The notes under the pieces: generated by a model
Database searches by the model: none
The model's input: only the letters and a program-made list of their open reading frames with translations
What the model was told of the DNA's origin: nothing
Program-made: the position numbers and the translations under genes
Shown: one piece after another, positions 29,107-39,188 of the stretch
How the letters are laid out: each line of letters begins with the position of its first letter
Position numbering within the stretch: position 1 is the first letter of the stretch
Assembly: GCA_902635985.1 (NCBI GenBank)
Contig: CACPPZ010000004.1
Coordinates: 18,948-82,947, forward strand
Direction: 5' to 3'
Length of the DNA: 64,000 bases
Source of the DNA: Paracoccaceae bacterium
Lineage (GTDB): Bacteria; Pseudomonadota; Alphaproteobacteria; Rhodobacterales; Rhodobacteraceae

Positions 29107-30060
29107 ATGTCGGGTCATGGTTATGAGAATGGTAGATTAAATTTACCCTTTGTTGGTGTTTCTACATTTGCAAAACGCGAGTTAGTTACAGACTGGTCCC
29201 AAATAAATGCGGACGTAGCGGTACTTGGTGCACCATTCGACTTTGGAACGCAGTGGCGGGCTGGAGCTAGATTCGGCCCAAGAGGCATTCGTGACGCATC
29301 TACTTTATTCAGTTTTGGCCATTCCGGCGCATATGATCACGAAGATAATGTTACTTACTTAACCGAAGATGTGAAAATTGTGGACATTGGAGACGCCGAT
29401 ATAATTCACACCGACACAATAAAAAGTCATAAAAATATTGAAAAGGGGGTCAGGTCAATCCTGAAAGCTGGGGCTTTACCAGTAGTGCTCGGTGGAGATC
29501 ATTCGGTAAACATTCCATGTGTAAATGCCTTTTCAAATTCTGGCCCAATTCACATACTTCAAATAGATGCTCACCTAGACTTTGTAGATGAAAGACATGG
29601 AGTAAAGTATGGACATGGGAACCCAATGCGAAGGGCTGCAGAAAAAAAATACGTTACTGGACTTACCCAAGTTGGGATCAGAAATGTAAGTTCAACCTCA
29701 AAAGAGGGATACGAGGACGCAAAGGCAATGAATTCTGATATTTTATCAGTTCGGCAAACACGAAAAATAGGACCAAAAAATTTAGTAGGTAGAATTCCCA
29801 AAGACTCAAACGTTTACGTAACCATCGATATAGACGCTTTTTGCCCTTCCATTGCACCTGGAACTGGCACACCAAGCCACGGCGGTTTTCTTTACTACGA
29901 AGTCCTCGAAATATTACAACATTTATCGAAACAAAATAAAGTTGTAGGGATAGATCTAGTGGAAGTTGCTCCCGACTATGATCACTCAGGATCAACTGCA
30001 ATCCTTGCGGCTCAAATTTTACTCAATTTTCTCGGATTTATTTTTCATAATCAACAATAG
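29107..30060 (+). CDS. speB: Agmatinase/arginase-family ureohydrolase
   Basis: PFDFGTQWRAGARFGPRGIR, GGDHSV, IDAHLDFVD, DIDAFCPSIAPGTGTPS metal-binding motifs. Confidence 0.85.
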   Translation: MSGHGYENGRLNLPFVGVSTFAKRELVTDWSQINADVAVLGAPFDFGTQWRAGARFGPRGIRDASTLFSFGHSGAYDHEDNVTYLTEDVKIVDIGDADIIHTDTIKSHKNIEKGVRSILKAGALPVVLGGDHSVNIPCVNAFSNSGPIHILQIDAHLDFVDERHGVKYGHGNPMRRAAEKKYVTGLTQVGIRNVSSTSKEGYEDAKAMNSDILSVRQTRKIGPKNLVGRIPKDSNVYVTIDIDAFCPSIAPGTGTPSHGGFLYYEVLEILQHLSKQNKVVGIDLVEVAPDYDHSGSTAILAAQILLNFLGFIFHNQQ

Positions 30061-30095
30061 TTTCAAACTATTTTTAGGCCATTTATCCAGCAGAT

Positions 30096-30332
30096 ATGAC
30101 AACTGTAATGTCTCGATCAATGATATTGCCTTTAAGTTCTAGAAATGAACGCTCGGCAAAATTATTTATCGCTCATGTCCTAAAAACAGTGTACGACCCA
30201 AGCTTACAAAACAATTTATATAGTTCAAACTTCAACAGGTTTGAAAAAAACACAAATAACCGGATCAGCCTTGGACCCGGCTTAATGGTTTATTTAGATC
30301 AATTTGAAAAGCAAAAATTCTTAGAAGAATAG
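30096..30332 (+). CDS. Hypothetical protein (78 aa)
   Basis: Open frame in the agmatinase-csp gap; weak support. Confidence 0.3.
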   Translation: MTTVMSRSMILPLSSRNERSAKLFIAHVLKTVYDPSLQNNLYSSNFNRFEKNTNNRISLGPGLMVYLDQFEKQKFLEE

Positions 30333-30371
30333 GAAAATGCTATATTACAAAGCGAATAGTAACAGCTTAAA

Positions 30372-30578
30372 TTAAGCTAACTTCAAATTTGTAGCTTGGT
30401 TCTTACCATTGCGGCCTTCCTCAACATCAAAAGACACTTTTTGATTATCTTGAAGCTCGTTTAGACCTGATTGTTGGACTTGTGAGATATGAACAAAAAT
30501 ATCTGCATCACCATCATCTGGGGCGATAAACCCATAACCTTTTGTTCCGTTGAACCATTTTACTGTTCCAGTAGCCAT
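30372..30578 (-). CDS. Cold shock protein, CspA family
   Basis: MATGTVKWFNGTKGYGFIAPDDGDADIFVHISQVQQSG; true start 30578, not 30716. Confidence 0.93.
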   Translation of the reverse strand: MATGTVKWFNGTKGYGFIAPDDGDADIFVHISQVQQSGLNELQDNQKVSFDVEEGRNGKNQATNLKLA

Positions 30579-30797
30579 CGATCTTTCTCCTTTGCATATG
30601 GGGTAAACCCATTGTTGATCTAGTCTTCCAAATTCGAGAGACTGCCTATGAGGATCAGCGATCGATATTAGTAAACTTACCGTGAAATAACCGAAGACTG
30701 TTAAAAGGGCAAGCAATTTAACTTAAATAAAAATGTTTAAATAAATGTAGAATATTTAAGAGGATTTATAGATTTTATCATCTTTGAAAAATTGTAT

Positions 30798-31772
30798 TCA
30801 GCTAAATAGCTTTTGCGAACCCATATCGGGTATTTTGTGAGGATCATCGCGCAACGAACAGTAATATTCATAAAGCAATTTTTCACCATATTGTGGCGTC
30901 TTCTCTGCACTGTAAGAACCTGTCTCAGCATCATAAAAAAGCATAGACTCTTGAGCATAATATTTACCTATTTTTAGCAGCTCGATATGATCTTTTATTT
31001 TGCTGGAGAAAACAGAAACAGGTAATAAAAAAGCTATAAGTATATCGAATATACGGTGAGAGATATGCTTGATTTTTTTTGGTCTATTAAATATTTCGAA
31101 AATCATTTCTGCTTGATCTAAAGGGGTAATCGCCGGTCCAGGTCCACCCACGGGTAATGATTTATTCCAAAATTCTTTTTGAACTATACAATTGCTAATG
31201 TATCTCGCCAAATCTGTCTCTGAAATAGGAAGTGAGCTAGTTTCTCGACCCGATCCGAATACTAAAAAAGATTTGCCCTGCTTAATACGATTTATTTGAC
31301 CCGATAATGATTTAAAAAAAGCAGTCGGAAGTACAATCGAATACTTTAAACCCGAAGCAATCAATTCGTTTTGAAATCTTAATTTTTCATATTGGAACGC
31401 AAGTTTTGGCTTTTGAATGCAAATTGCGGATAAAAGTATAAAATGTTGGACTTTAGTTTTACACGCAAAACGCAAAAGATCCGAGTTTAAACCATAGTCG
31501 ACGTAATTTGCGTCTTCTGCTCTGCCAGATCTACTAGCTAGGCAAGAAATGACAACATCAACTTTTGGAAATTGCTGCGTCCAGTCTTCTTTTTTATCAA
31601 TATCCACTGAAAGAACATTAAGATTACTTGCATTAGATTGAGCGAACTTGGTATTTTGTCTCACTATTACGTAAACAAAGTAACCACACTCAATAAGTTC
31701 TGCCACGACGGCTCTACCAATATAACCGCTGGCTCCAGCCACTAAAACTCTTTTTGCAGATCCATCAGTCAC
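30798..31772 (-). CDS. bciA: Divinyl chlorophyllide a 8-vinyl-reductase-like NAD(P)-binding protein (BciA-like)
   Basis: RVLVAGASGYIGRAV Rossmann motif; VGGPGPAITPLDQAEMIFEI and GKYYAQESMLFYDAETGSYSAEKTPQYGEKLLYEYY resemble the BciA C-terminal region. Confidence 0.68.
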   Translation of the reverse strand: MTDGSAKRVLVAGASGYIGRAVVAELIECGYFVYVIVRQNTKFAQSNASNLNVLSVDIDKKEDWTQQFPKVDVVISCLASRSGRAEDANYVDYGLNSDLLRFACKTKVQHFILLSAICIQKPKLAFQYEKLRFQNELIASGLKYSIVLPTAFFKSLSGQINRIKQGKSFLVFGSGRETSSLPISETDLARYISNCIVQKEFWNKSLPVGGPGPAITPLDQAEMIFEIFNRPKKIKHISHRIFDILIAFLLPVSVFSSKIKDHIELLKIGKYYAQESMLFYDAETGSYSAEKTPQYGEKLLYEYYCSLRDDPHKIPDMGSQKLFS

Positions 31773-31879
31773 TGTGTTTATTAACTCTCTTTTGTAAACT
31801 TAACTACTACGGTATATAAAATTTGAAAATTCCAACGTCGATATTACCTATCATTCTGGCAAAGGAAACAGCTTCTTAA

Positions 31880-32344
31880 ATGTTAAACCAATTTATATTT
31901 AAAATAAATGTTCAGGAAAATTGGATAGACTATAACAATCACATGCAAGACGCATATTATGGTTTGGCCTTTAGCTATGCAGTCGATCATTTCCAATATA
32001 CGGTAGGGTTTGATGAGAATTACAGATTACGTACTGGATGCACAATATTTGTTATTGAGGATCATAAATTTTATCTAAACGAGGTAAAACTGGGGTCTGA
32101 GCTTGTAATTAAAACAAATCTTTTGGATGCAGACAAAAAGAAATTTATTCTACAATCTCAAATGCTTGTAAATGATAAAAAAGTAGCTATGTCGGAGATG
32201 CTTCAGGCGCATGTAAAAACTGTTCCAACACCTAAAATTACTGAAATGCCACGAGTTATTTACGACAGATTTACCGATTTATTGAAACAATCAGATGATA
32301 CCAACACGGGATTTTTCAGTCGAAAGTTATCACTTCAACGGTAA
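31880..32344 (+). CDS. Hotdog-fold acyl-CoA thioesterase family protein
   Basis: VQENWIDYNNHMQDAYYGLAF thioesterase motif. Confidence 0.72.
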   Translation: MLNQFIFKINVQENWIDYNNHMQDAYYGLAFSYAVDHFQYTVGFDENYRLRTGCTIFVIEDHKFYLNEVKLGSELVIKTNLLDADKKKFILQSQMLVNDKKVAMSEMLQAHVKTVPTPKITEMPRVIYDRFTDLLKQSDDTNTGFFSRKLSLQR

Positions 32345-32353
32345 TAACTAAAA

Positions 32354-32608
32354 TCATCCACCGATGTAGGTGACTGCATTCTTCGGTCTGTACCAAATTT
32401 TTTGGTTGTGTATACGCCCCAGCAGATCTCTCAGTTCAGCGATCTGACTTTTAGCTTCTACTGGACAATCCTCTTGCGGCTTAGCATTTCGATTATCTGC
32501 TGAATTGTTTATCGTTGAGGACTGTTTCGTTATAATAGAATTCAATGCATTCTCAATCAGTTCTACATCTCTAATGTCCAAATTGAAGGTCGTATTGGCT
32601 TTTGTCAT
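32354..32608 (-). CDS. Hypothetical protein
   Basis: 84-aa ORF, charged/hydrophilic, no recognised domain. Confidence 0.4.
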   Translation of the reverse strand: MTKANTTFNLDIRDVELIENALNSIITKQSSTINNSADNRNAKPQEDCPVEAKSQIAELRDLLGRIHNQKIWYRPKNAVTYIGG

Positions 32609-32915
32609 AGCTATTCCCTGTTCATTGAATACTTCCCTAAAAAGAGCTTAAACCTACAAAAAGTCAACAAATACAATGGTATACTTTAATTTGTGTTATA
32701 TTTCAGTATACTAAATGCTAATTCAATTATTAATACAAAATTCATAAATCAGAAAATAAACAATTTTTGCAAAAAATGAATCAGTCAAATGGCCTAAATT
32801 GGTTACTGAAGTGAATATACTTGTTAACTAAAATTTAATACGTTCAACGTTTTAATAAGTTGATAATTTAGAATGGCCAAACTATTGAATAAGTAATGAG
32901 TGGCGGGAAATATCC

Positions 32916-33641
32916 ATGAAAAAAATATTTATTACATCTATACTATCAATATCCTTATTTATAATTTGCCTATTTTTGGCATGGAAAACCCTCTCATCAG
33001 CAAATTTTTTCTTCGACCGCTTGTATGAATTCCATGCTATTGATGAACAGATCAAGAAATACGCCCCTCAAAATCGAAACAGAGAAAACTTTGAAATAAC
33101 ATCACGCTTAGAGCATGAAAGAATTTTTGGAGAAATTGTTTCAAGCATTAACTCTAACGGTGAAGGGTTGGCAAAAATTAGCTATTTTGATCCCTCTGGC
33201 GCCAAGATTGATACATTTCTAACAGATGATGAGATCACACATCTCAGAGATGTGAGTGGGTTAGTCGTATCTTCTACAGAAATAGTACTAATTTTATCAT
33301 TTGTTTTAATCGCATTCTATGGGTTTTCTTTTTATTACAAGGTAAAACGGGCTAGATATTTATGGAAACCAGTTAGTACTTTCTTATCATTATCTTCGAT
33401 GGTCTTAACCTTACTTTTGATAACTGGCGGCGTCTTTTTAGTTGGTGCGAGAAAAGTTTTCCACATTTTACATGAAGTGTTTTTTGCGGATAAAGGTCAG
33501 TGGTTTTTCTACTATCAAGAATCTCTCATGACGACCCTTCTTCCCGAAAGTTTGTTTGGAACAATCGCTGTGATGCTTACTATTTGTGCCCTTATTTATT
33601 GGATTATACTAAATATATTCATTACAAAAATACTCGAATAA
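32916..33641 (+). CDS. DUF1461-like (TIGR01906-type) integral membrane protein
   Basis: DTFLTDDEITHLRDVSGLV followed by several TM segments. Confidence 0.65.
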   Translation: MKKIFITSILSISLFIICLFLAWKTLSSANFFFDRLYEFHAIDEQIKKYAPQNRNRENFEITSRLEHERIFGEIVSSINSNGEGLAKISYFDPSGAKIDTFLTDDEITHLRDVSGLVVSSTEIVLILSFVLIAFYGFSFYYKVKRARYLWKPVSTFLSLSSMVLTLLLITGGVFLVGARKVFHILHEVFFADKGQWFFYYQESLMTTLLPESLFGTIAVMLTICALIYWIILNIFITKILE

Positions 33642-33710
33642 TTTAAATATTTGGTGCAGATCAAAGTTAGGAATTTACAATAAAATTAATATTGGCAAAT
33701 ATTCTTATCA

Positions 33711-34721
33711 CTATCCGATACCCGCTTCAGCAAAAGTTGCCATACCATTGTGACATGCAAGAGACGCTCTAATGATACTCAACGCTAAAGCAGCCCCTGA
33801 CCCCTCTCCCAAACGCATGCCTAAATCAAACATTGGTACTTTTCCCAATTTATTTAGTAACCTGCTATGACCAGCCTCAGCACTTTGATGGGCAAATATC
33901 ACGTGATCATAAATCTGATCCACGGATACTAGAGGAGCGATTGCTGAGGAAGCAATAAACCCATCAATGATTACCGGTATGTTATGGCACCTCGCAGCTA
34001 CCAAGGCACCACAGATTGCAGCCTGTTCACGTCCACCTAAGGACATCAAAATTTCGAATGGAGTATTCAAACTTTCTTGGTTACTGGTTCTAGCACGCTC
34101 TATAACTTTTGCTTTTTTTAAAATGCCCTCGGTATTACTTCCTGTGCCGGCTCCTACCCAGTCCAAACCCTTACCACCGAATGTGCCTAGACACAGAGCG
34201 GATGAAATTGTTGAGTTACCTATTCCCATTTCGCCCAATAATAAAATATCGGATTTTGAATTGACTGCTTCAGCGCCACGATTAATGGCCTCAAGACACT
34301 CCTGTTCACTCATGGCGGGACCAACAGTAATATCTGCAGTTGCCTGCCCACCCGATAACAGGATTATATCCAAGTCGGCATCACTGTGCGCAGCGAGCTG
34401 ATTAATTGCAGCGCCTCCATTACGAAAATTTTCGACCATCGCCATTGTGGTTTCTTGAGGAAATGGGTTTACGCCCTGGTTACAGACGCCATGATTGCCT
34501 GCAAATACAAGAGCTTGAGCAAGTTTTATTTCGGGTCTTTCATTGCCTTGCCAAGCAGCCATAAAGCAAGCGTATTCTTCCAATTTTCCTAAAGATCCTG
34601 GAGGCTTTGTAAGCTGTTTCTGACGTTCGAAAGCTGCTTTAAAAAGAGGTTCATTTCTTTTTGTTAGGCCATTCAAAGAAGCTTGAAAAGCGTCAACAGT
34701 TTCAAACATTTTAAAAGCCAA
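33711..34721 (-). CDS. cobT: Nicotinate-nucleotide--dimethylbenzimidazole phosphoribosyltransferase
   Basis: KPPGSLGKLE, AGNHGV, PFPQETT, GEMGIGNST, HQSAEAGH, DLGMRLGEGSGAALA motifs. Confidence 0.93.
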   Translation of the reverse strand: MAFKMFETVDAFQASLNGLTKRNEPLFKAAFERQKQLTKPPGSLGKLEEYACFMAAWQGNERPEIKLAQALVFAGNHGVCNQGVNPFPQETTMAMVENFRNGGAAINQLAAHSDADLDIILLSGGQATADITVGPAMSEQECLEAINRGAEAVNSKSDILLLGEMGIGNSTISSALCLGTFGGKGLDWVGAGTGSNTEGILKKAKVIERARTSNQESLNTPFEILMSLGGREQAAICGALVAARCHNIPVIIDGFIASSAIAPLVSVDQIYDHVIFAHQSAEAGHSRLLNKLGKVPMFDLGMRLGEGSGAALALSIIRASLACHNGMATFAEAGIG

Positions 34722-34732
34722 TTAAACTTAAC

Positions 34733-35131
34733 TCAATCTAGTAAAGTTGCACCTGTTTCAAAGCGGATGATCTTGCCATCTTTGAGCTTTGCGACACCCA
34801 TAACTGCTTCTCTTGTGCCGTCAGGGTATGACATAAAGTCATGGCTAACTAATATTTCATCATTTTCATAAACACAGCGAGATGACTCGTTAACAAACTT
34901 TTCATTACTCATCATGCCCTCTACCATAGAGATCCATTCTTTTTTACCAAATTCGTTACCACTTTTATGAAAAACAAATACGCAGTCCTCGTGAAGTAGT
35001 TCTGCATAAGCATTTGTGTCTCTGTTACTCATTGTGGCATTAAGTTTTTCGTGCATTGACATAGTTTGCTCCTTTAAAATTTTATCTATCAAATAAAGCA
35101 GTCCTTCATAGTTCAGTAGAAGAGTTAGCAA
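34733..35131 (-). CDS. NTF2-like/SnoaL-type protein
   Basis: MHEKLNATMSNRDTNAYAELLHEDCVFVFHKSGNE; likely start within the ORF at MSMHEK. Confidence 0.6.
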   Translation of the reverse strand: MLTLLLNYEGLLYLIDKILKEQTMSMHEKLNATMSNRDTNAYAELLHEDCVFVFHKSGNEFGKKEWISMVEGMMSNEKFVNESSRCVYENDEILVSHDFMSYPDGTREAVMGVAKLKDGKIIRFETGATLLD

Positions 35132-35246
35132 TATATAATTTCGATAACTTCTAAATGCATAGAATAATACATTTTTTTAAAGCCAAATCTGATTACGTTA
35201 CGACAGTTACCCCTGTTACTGGAACCAAGCTTGAATAATCAGATAA

Positions 35247-35336
35247 TGGCGGAGGAGGTGGGATTCGAACCCACGGTGGGCGTTAACCCACGTCGGTTTT
35301 CAAGACCGGTGCATTCAACCACTCTGCCACTCCTCC
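35247..35336 (-). tRNA. tRNA-Ser(TGA)
   Basis: Reverse complement ggaggagtggcagagtggttgaatgcaccggtcttgaaaaccgacgtgggttaacgcccaccgtgggttcgaatcccacctcctccgcca; long variable arm, anticodon TGA. Confidence 0.95.
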
Positions 35337-35477
35337 GACTTCCGTTCAATTATCGAAAAATTTTTGATTCTTAAAGCATAAAGATATAGTTCTTTGCTTG
35401 AACTGAAATCCTACACCTTTTCACCATCAAGCTTACAAGCTATAAACAAATCGGCAGCACTTTTCTTGGGTAAACAA

Positions 35478-36233
35478 ATGCATAATTTTAAAAACGTAAC
35501 AAAAATTTCATTGTTAAGCTTGTTATTAGCGGGGTGTCAGTCTGCAAGTAATGAGATAGTAGGTAAATCATCTAAACCTTTGGGTATCGAATTTAAGGAA
35601 AATGATGTAGAGGCTCCTGAAATATTCAATGCAGAGGGATTAGCGTATTGGGATGGTCAATCTTCACTAGGGGGAGTCTGGATAACGCATCCAAACATTG
35701 ATCAACCGACGAGGGTTATAATTAAGGATAAGTATGGAAATAGTTCTGTTATCGGAGCAATTTTTAATAGAAGCAGTGATACTGATGAAAAAAGAATGCT
35801 GCTATCATCTGAGGCCGCCGCATCTCTTGGCATCAAAGCAGATGAAAACCGAATAATTTCTGTAACTGCACTAAGAGCTCTCAAAACGGTAAAGTCGATA
35901 AAAAGTAAAGCAGAAATTAAAAATATTGAAAATGGCGCCACATCAAAAGAAAAAATCGAAAACCAGAGTACAACTTCTCAAAACCCTACTGCTGACACTT
36001 TAGCGAAACCATATATTCAAGTTGGTATATTTAGTATTGAACAAAATGCTAGAAACACGGCTGAAGTTATGCATCAGCTAAATATCCAGCCAACCGTCAA
36101 AAAGCAATCGAGCCGAAATAAGACCTTCTGGCGAGTTATTGTAGGACCAGCTAATAATATGAATGAACGATCCACACTTCTGCAAAAAGTAAAGGCTGTG
36201 GGTTTCGGTGATGCGTATGCTGTATCAAAATAA
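35478..36233 (+). CDS. RlpA-like/SPOR-domain lipoprotein
   Basis: Lipobox LLLAGCQS; RlpA-like region (GLAYWDGQSSLGGVWITHPN...); C-terminal SPOR-like IQVGIFSIEQNARNTAEVMHQL. Confidence 0.72.
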   Translation: MHNFKNVTKISLLSLLLAGCQSASNEIVGKSSKPLGIEFKENDVEAPEIFNAEGLAYWDGQSSLGGVWITHPNIDQPTRVIIKDKYGNSSVIGAIFNRSSDTDEKRMLLSSEAAASLGIKADENRIISVTALRALKTVKSIKSKAEIKNIENGATSKEKIENQSTTSQNPTADTLAKPYIQVGIFSIEQNARNTAEVMHQLNIQPTVKKQSSRNKTFWRVIVGPANNMNERSTLLQKVKAVGFGDAYAVSK

Positions 36234-37407
36234 GTTGTCACCTGTTTTTAAGTTTTTGATGACGTTTCTGTTATTGAGTACATTTTTGTGGACTGGCAAA
36301 GCGCTATCCTTCGAAACATCAGCAAAGGCTGCATATATTTTAGATCAAACTACCGGCACGGTACTTCTTGAAAAAAATGCGGACCAACCGTTACCACCAG
36401 CATCAATGTCAAAACTAATGACCCTTTACATGGCCTTTGAATATCTTAACCAAGGCAGGCTAGAACTGACAGAAAAACTCCCTGTTTCGGACGCTGCAGT
36501 CAAATATCGCGGATCAACGATGTTTTTAAATACTAGTGATAGAGTCACCGTAGAAGACCTACTACGCGGAATTATTGTTCTGTCAGGCAATGATGCATGC
36601 GTTGTTTTAGCCGAAGCCTTATCGCCTGATGGCACCGAAAAAGGTTTTGCGGACTTAATGACAAGACGAGCAAAAAAAATGGGCATGATGAACTCAGTAT
36701 TTGCAAACTCAAACGGATGGCCACATCCTGAACACAAAATGAGTGTCAAGGATCTCGCCATCCTAGCAAATAGAATAGTAGCTGATTTCCCAGAATATTA
36801 TAAAATGTTTGCTGAAGACACGTTTGAATTTGATGGTCGCGCGGCTGCCAATACTCGAAATCGAAATCCTCTTTTGGGCTTGGGAATTGGTGCAGATGGA
36901 CTAAAAACAGGTCATACTAGCGAGGCCGGTTATGGACTTGTTGGGTCTGCCATACAGGGTGAGCGAAGAGTTATTTTCGTAGTTACAGGATTGAGAAGTC
37001 AAAGTGTTAGAGCTGATGAAGCAGAAGCAATCGTAAATTGGGCCTTTAGGCAATTCACTCAAAAAAAATACGGCAGGAAAAACGATGTAATTGGGTTCGC
37101 GCCAGTATGGAATGGTGCTTCTGCGCAAGTGGGGCTTGCCCTTGCTGAAGATTTAGATCTTTTAGTGCCGGTGTTTGATGGCGATGACATAAATTTTAAT
37201 GCAGAAATTAAAACCCCCATAAAGGCACCACTATCGAAAGGTTCGACCATTGGAAATTTAATTATTTCGAGGCCTAATTTACCAACTTTTAAAATTCCAC
37301 TGGTTGCTGCAGAAAATATTGGAATTGGCGGGTTTAAAGAAAAAGTTTTCTCCGCTGCTAAATTTATTCTCCGTTCGATTAACCAAAGCCAAGAGGCTGC
37401 ATTTTGA
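36208..37407 (+). CDS. dacC: D-alanyl-D-alanine carboxypeptidase (PBP5/6 family)
   Basis: PASMSKLMT (SxxK), SGNDA (SxN), DGLKTGHTSEAGY (KTG). Confidence 0.9.
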   Translation: MMRMLYQNKLSPVFKFLMTFLLLSTFLWTGKALSFETSAKAAYILDQTTGTVLLEKNADQPLPPASMSKLMTLYMAFEYLNQGRLELTEKLPVSDAAVKYRGSTMFLNTSDRVTVEDLLRGIIVLSGNDACVVLAEALSPDGTEKGFADLMTRRAKKMGMMNSVFANSNGWPHPEHKMSVKDLAILANRIVADFPEYYKMFAEDTFEFDGRAAANTRNRNPLLGLGIGADGLKTGHTSEAGYGLVGSAIQGERRVIFVVTGLRSQSVRADEAEAIVNWAFRQFTQKKYGRKNDVIGFAPVWNGASAQVGLALAEDLDLLVPVFDGDDINFNAEIKTPIKAPLSKGSTIGNLIISRPNLPTFKIPLVAAENIGIGGFKEKVFSAAKFILRSINQSQEAAF

Positions 37408-38027
37408 ATTTGAGTGGAAAATTCATAAGCTTTGAGGGGATAGATGGATGTGGAAAGTCTACTCAGGCAAAAATCTTAAGTGAGGAACTTATTGCTTGTG
37501 GGCACAAAATTTTGCTAACGCGAGAACCAGGTGGCTCGGACGGAGCAGAAGAAATTCGTAATTTACTCCTTACAGGTAATACCGATAGATGGTCGGCTGA
37601 AACTGAAATATTACTATTCACAGCAGCTAGGCGAGATCATTTGGAGAGAACCATTTTACCTGCACTCGAGAATGGATTAGCCGTCATTTGTGATCGCTTC
37701 TCAGATTCAACAAGGGTTTATCAAGGTGTTACGCGCGGTGATTTAAGAGACTTAGTTGATCAGCTTGATTCTGCTATCATACCTCGACAGCCAGATATTA
37801 CTGTTTTGATCGATTTAGACCCTAACATCAGCCTGGCAAGAGCAATTGAGCGTTCAAACAATGAAGCCAGATTTGAGGACTTTGGAGTAGAAATGCAAAT
37901 TAAACTGAGAAAAGGGTTTTTGTCTTTAGCACATGAGTTTCCTAATCGGTTTATGGTAATCGACGGGAATAGAACCGAGGCGGAAGTTGCAGAAAATATA
38001 CGCAAACGACTTCACGAAATTGGTTGA
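37404..38027 (+). CDS. tmk: Thymidylate kinase
   Basis: FEGIDGCGKSTQAK P-loop, TREPGG, DRFSDST. Confidence 0.95.
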   Translation: MNLSGKFISFEGIDGCGKSTQAKILSEELIACGHKILLTREPGGSDGAEEIRNLLLTGNTDRWSAETEILLFTAARRDHLERTILPALENGLAVICDRFSDSTRVYQGVTRGDLRDLVDQLDSAIIPRQPDITVLIDLDPNISLARAIERSNNEARFEDFGVEMQIKLRKGFLSLAHEFPNRFMVIDGNRTEAEVAENIRKRLHEIG

Positions 38028-38030
38028 TTT

Positions 38031-39188
38031 ATGAACGATGAACTAAATTATTTTTTTTCTGACAAAATAGCTGGTGCACCTCACCCGATGCTAGCAAATG
38101 AAATAATCGGACATAGTTCACAAAAACTCAGCTTTTTAAGTTCCTTTGCGAGTAATAGACTTCCTCAGTGTTGGCTATTGGCCGGTGATATGGGAATAGG
38201 CAAAGCTTCTTTTGCATGGCTAATTGCAAAGTTTTTATTAACCACAAAATATCAACCAGCCGATTTAAAAATCGATCTTAACGAGACTAATATAAACTCA
38301 ATATTAGAGCCACAAAGTGGCAATACTTTAAATCGAATTATCTCAGGATCCGAACAGAGAGTTTATATTGTTAGGCGGGGATATAACGAAAAAAGGAAAG
38401 CGTTTTTCAAAAACATTTCAATCGAAGATGTTCGTAAATTACAATCTTACTGCGCACTTTCAATAGCTGACGGGGGTAAGAGAATAATAATCATTGATAC
38501 AGCAGATGATCTGAATAAAAGCTCAAGTAATGCTCTCCTTAAATTACTCGAGGAACCACCAAAAAATACTATATTTTTATTGATATCTCACCAGCCAAAC
38601 CTTTTATTACCTACTTTAAAGTCAAGGTGCCAAAAATTATCATTCTCGAACCTTGACCAAACCGATCTGGGAGCAGTTTTGACAGCAATAGGATGCAAAA
38701 TAGAACCGTCAGACGAAGTGTCACTTTCAATTTTATCCAAGGGTTCTGCCGGCGCTGCCTGCAGGTTAATAAATTCCAACTGTCTCAATTTATACAGAGA
38801 TATATTAAATTTAGCCTCATCACTGCCAAATCTAAATACAAATAAAATATTACAGTTGAGCCAAAACTATTTTGCCAAGGCAAAACCGAGTGAATTTGAA
38901 ATTTTCATAGAGATGATGCAACATTTTTTCTCACGTCTATGCAAAACGGGAGTAATGCAAAAACCTGTATTACCAAGTGTTACTGACAACGAAGCAAAAA
39001 TTATGAAGAGTTTATGCCCAAACCTTAAAAGTGCTCGTTTATGGTCTGAGGCCGCTAACATCTCCCTTGCGAAATTAAATAAAGGCTACCTTCTGAACAT
39101 CGATATTGAAAGCCTCATTCTAGATGCATTCATTTATTTGGAAGAATGTTACCAAACAATTTATCGGACTAGGATTACAAATGAATAG
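38031..39188 (+). CDS. holB: DNA polymerase III subunit delta'
   Basis: GIGKASFAWLIAKFLL, IIDTADDLNKSSSNALLKLLEEPPKNTIFLLIS; between tmk and tatD. Confidence 0.88.
   Translation: MNDELNYFFSDKIAGAPHPMLANEIIGHSSQKLSFLSSFASNRLPQCWLLAGDMGIGKASFAWLIAKFLLTTKYQPADLKIDLNETNINSILEPQSGNTLNRIISGSEQRVYIVRRGYNEKRKAFFKNISIEDVRKLQSYCALSIADGGKRIIIIDTADDLNKSSSNALLKLLEEPPKNTIFLLISHQPNLLLPTLKSRCQKLSFSNLDQTDLGAVLTAIGCKIEPSDEVSLSILSKGSAGAACRLINSNCLNLYRDILNLASSLPNLNTNKILQLSQNYFAKAKPSEFEIFIEMMQHFFSRLCKTGVMQKPVLPSVTDNEAKIMKSLCPNLKSARLWSEAANISLAKLNKGYLLNIDIESLILDAFIYLEECYQTIYRTRITNE

Noticed and set aside
32670-32740. gtatact...agtatac inverted repeat upstream of the DUF1461-like gene
   Set aside because: Only 7-bp arms with a ~20-nt gap in very AT-rich DNA; likely by chance.
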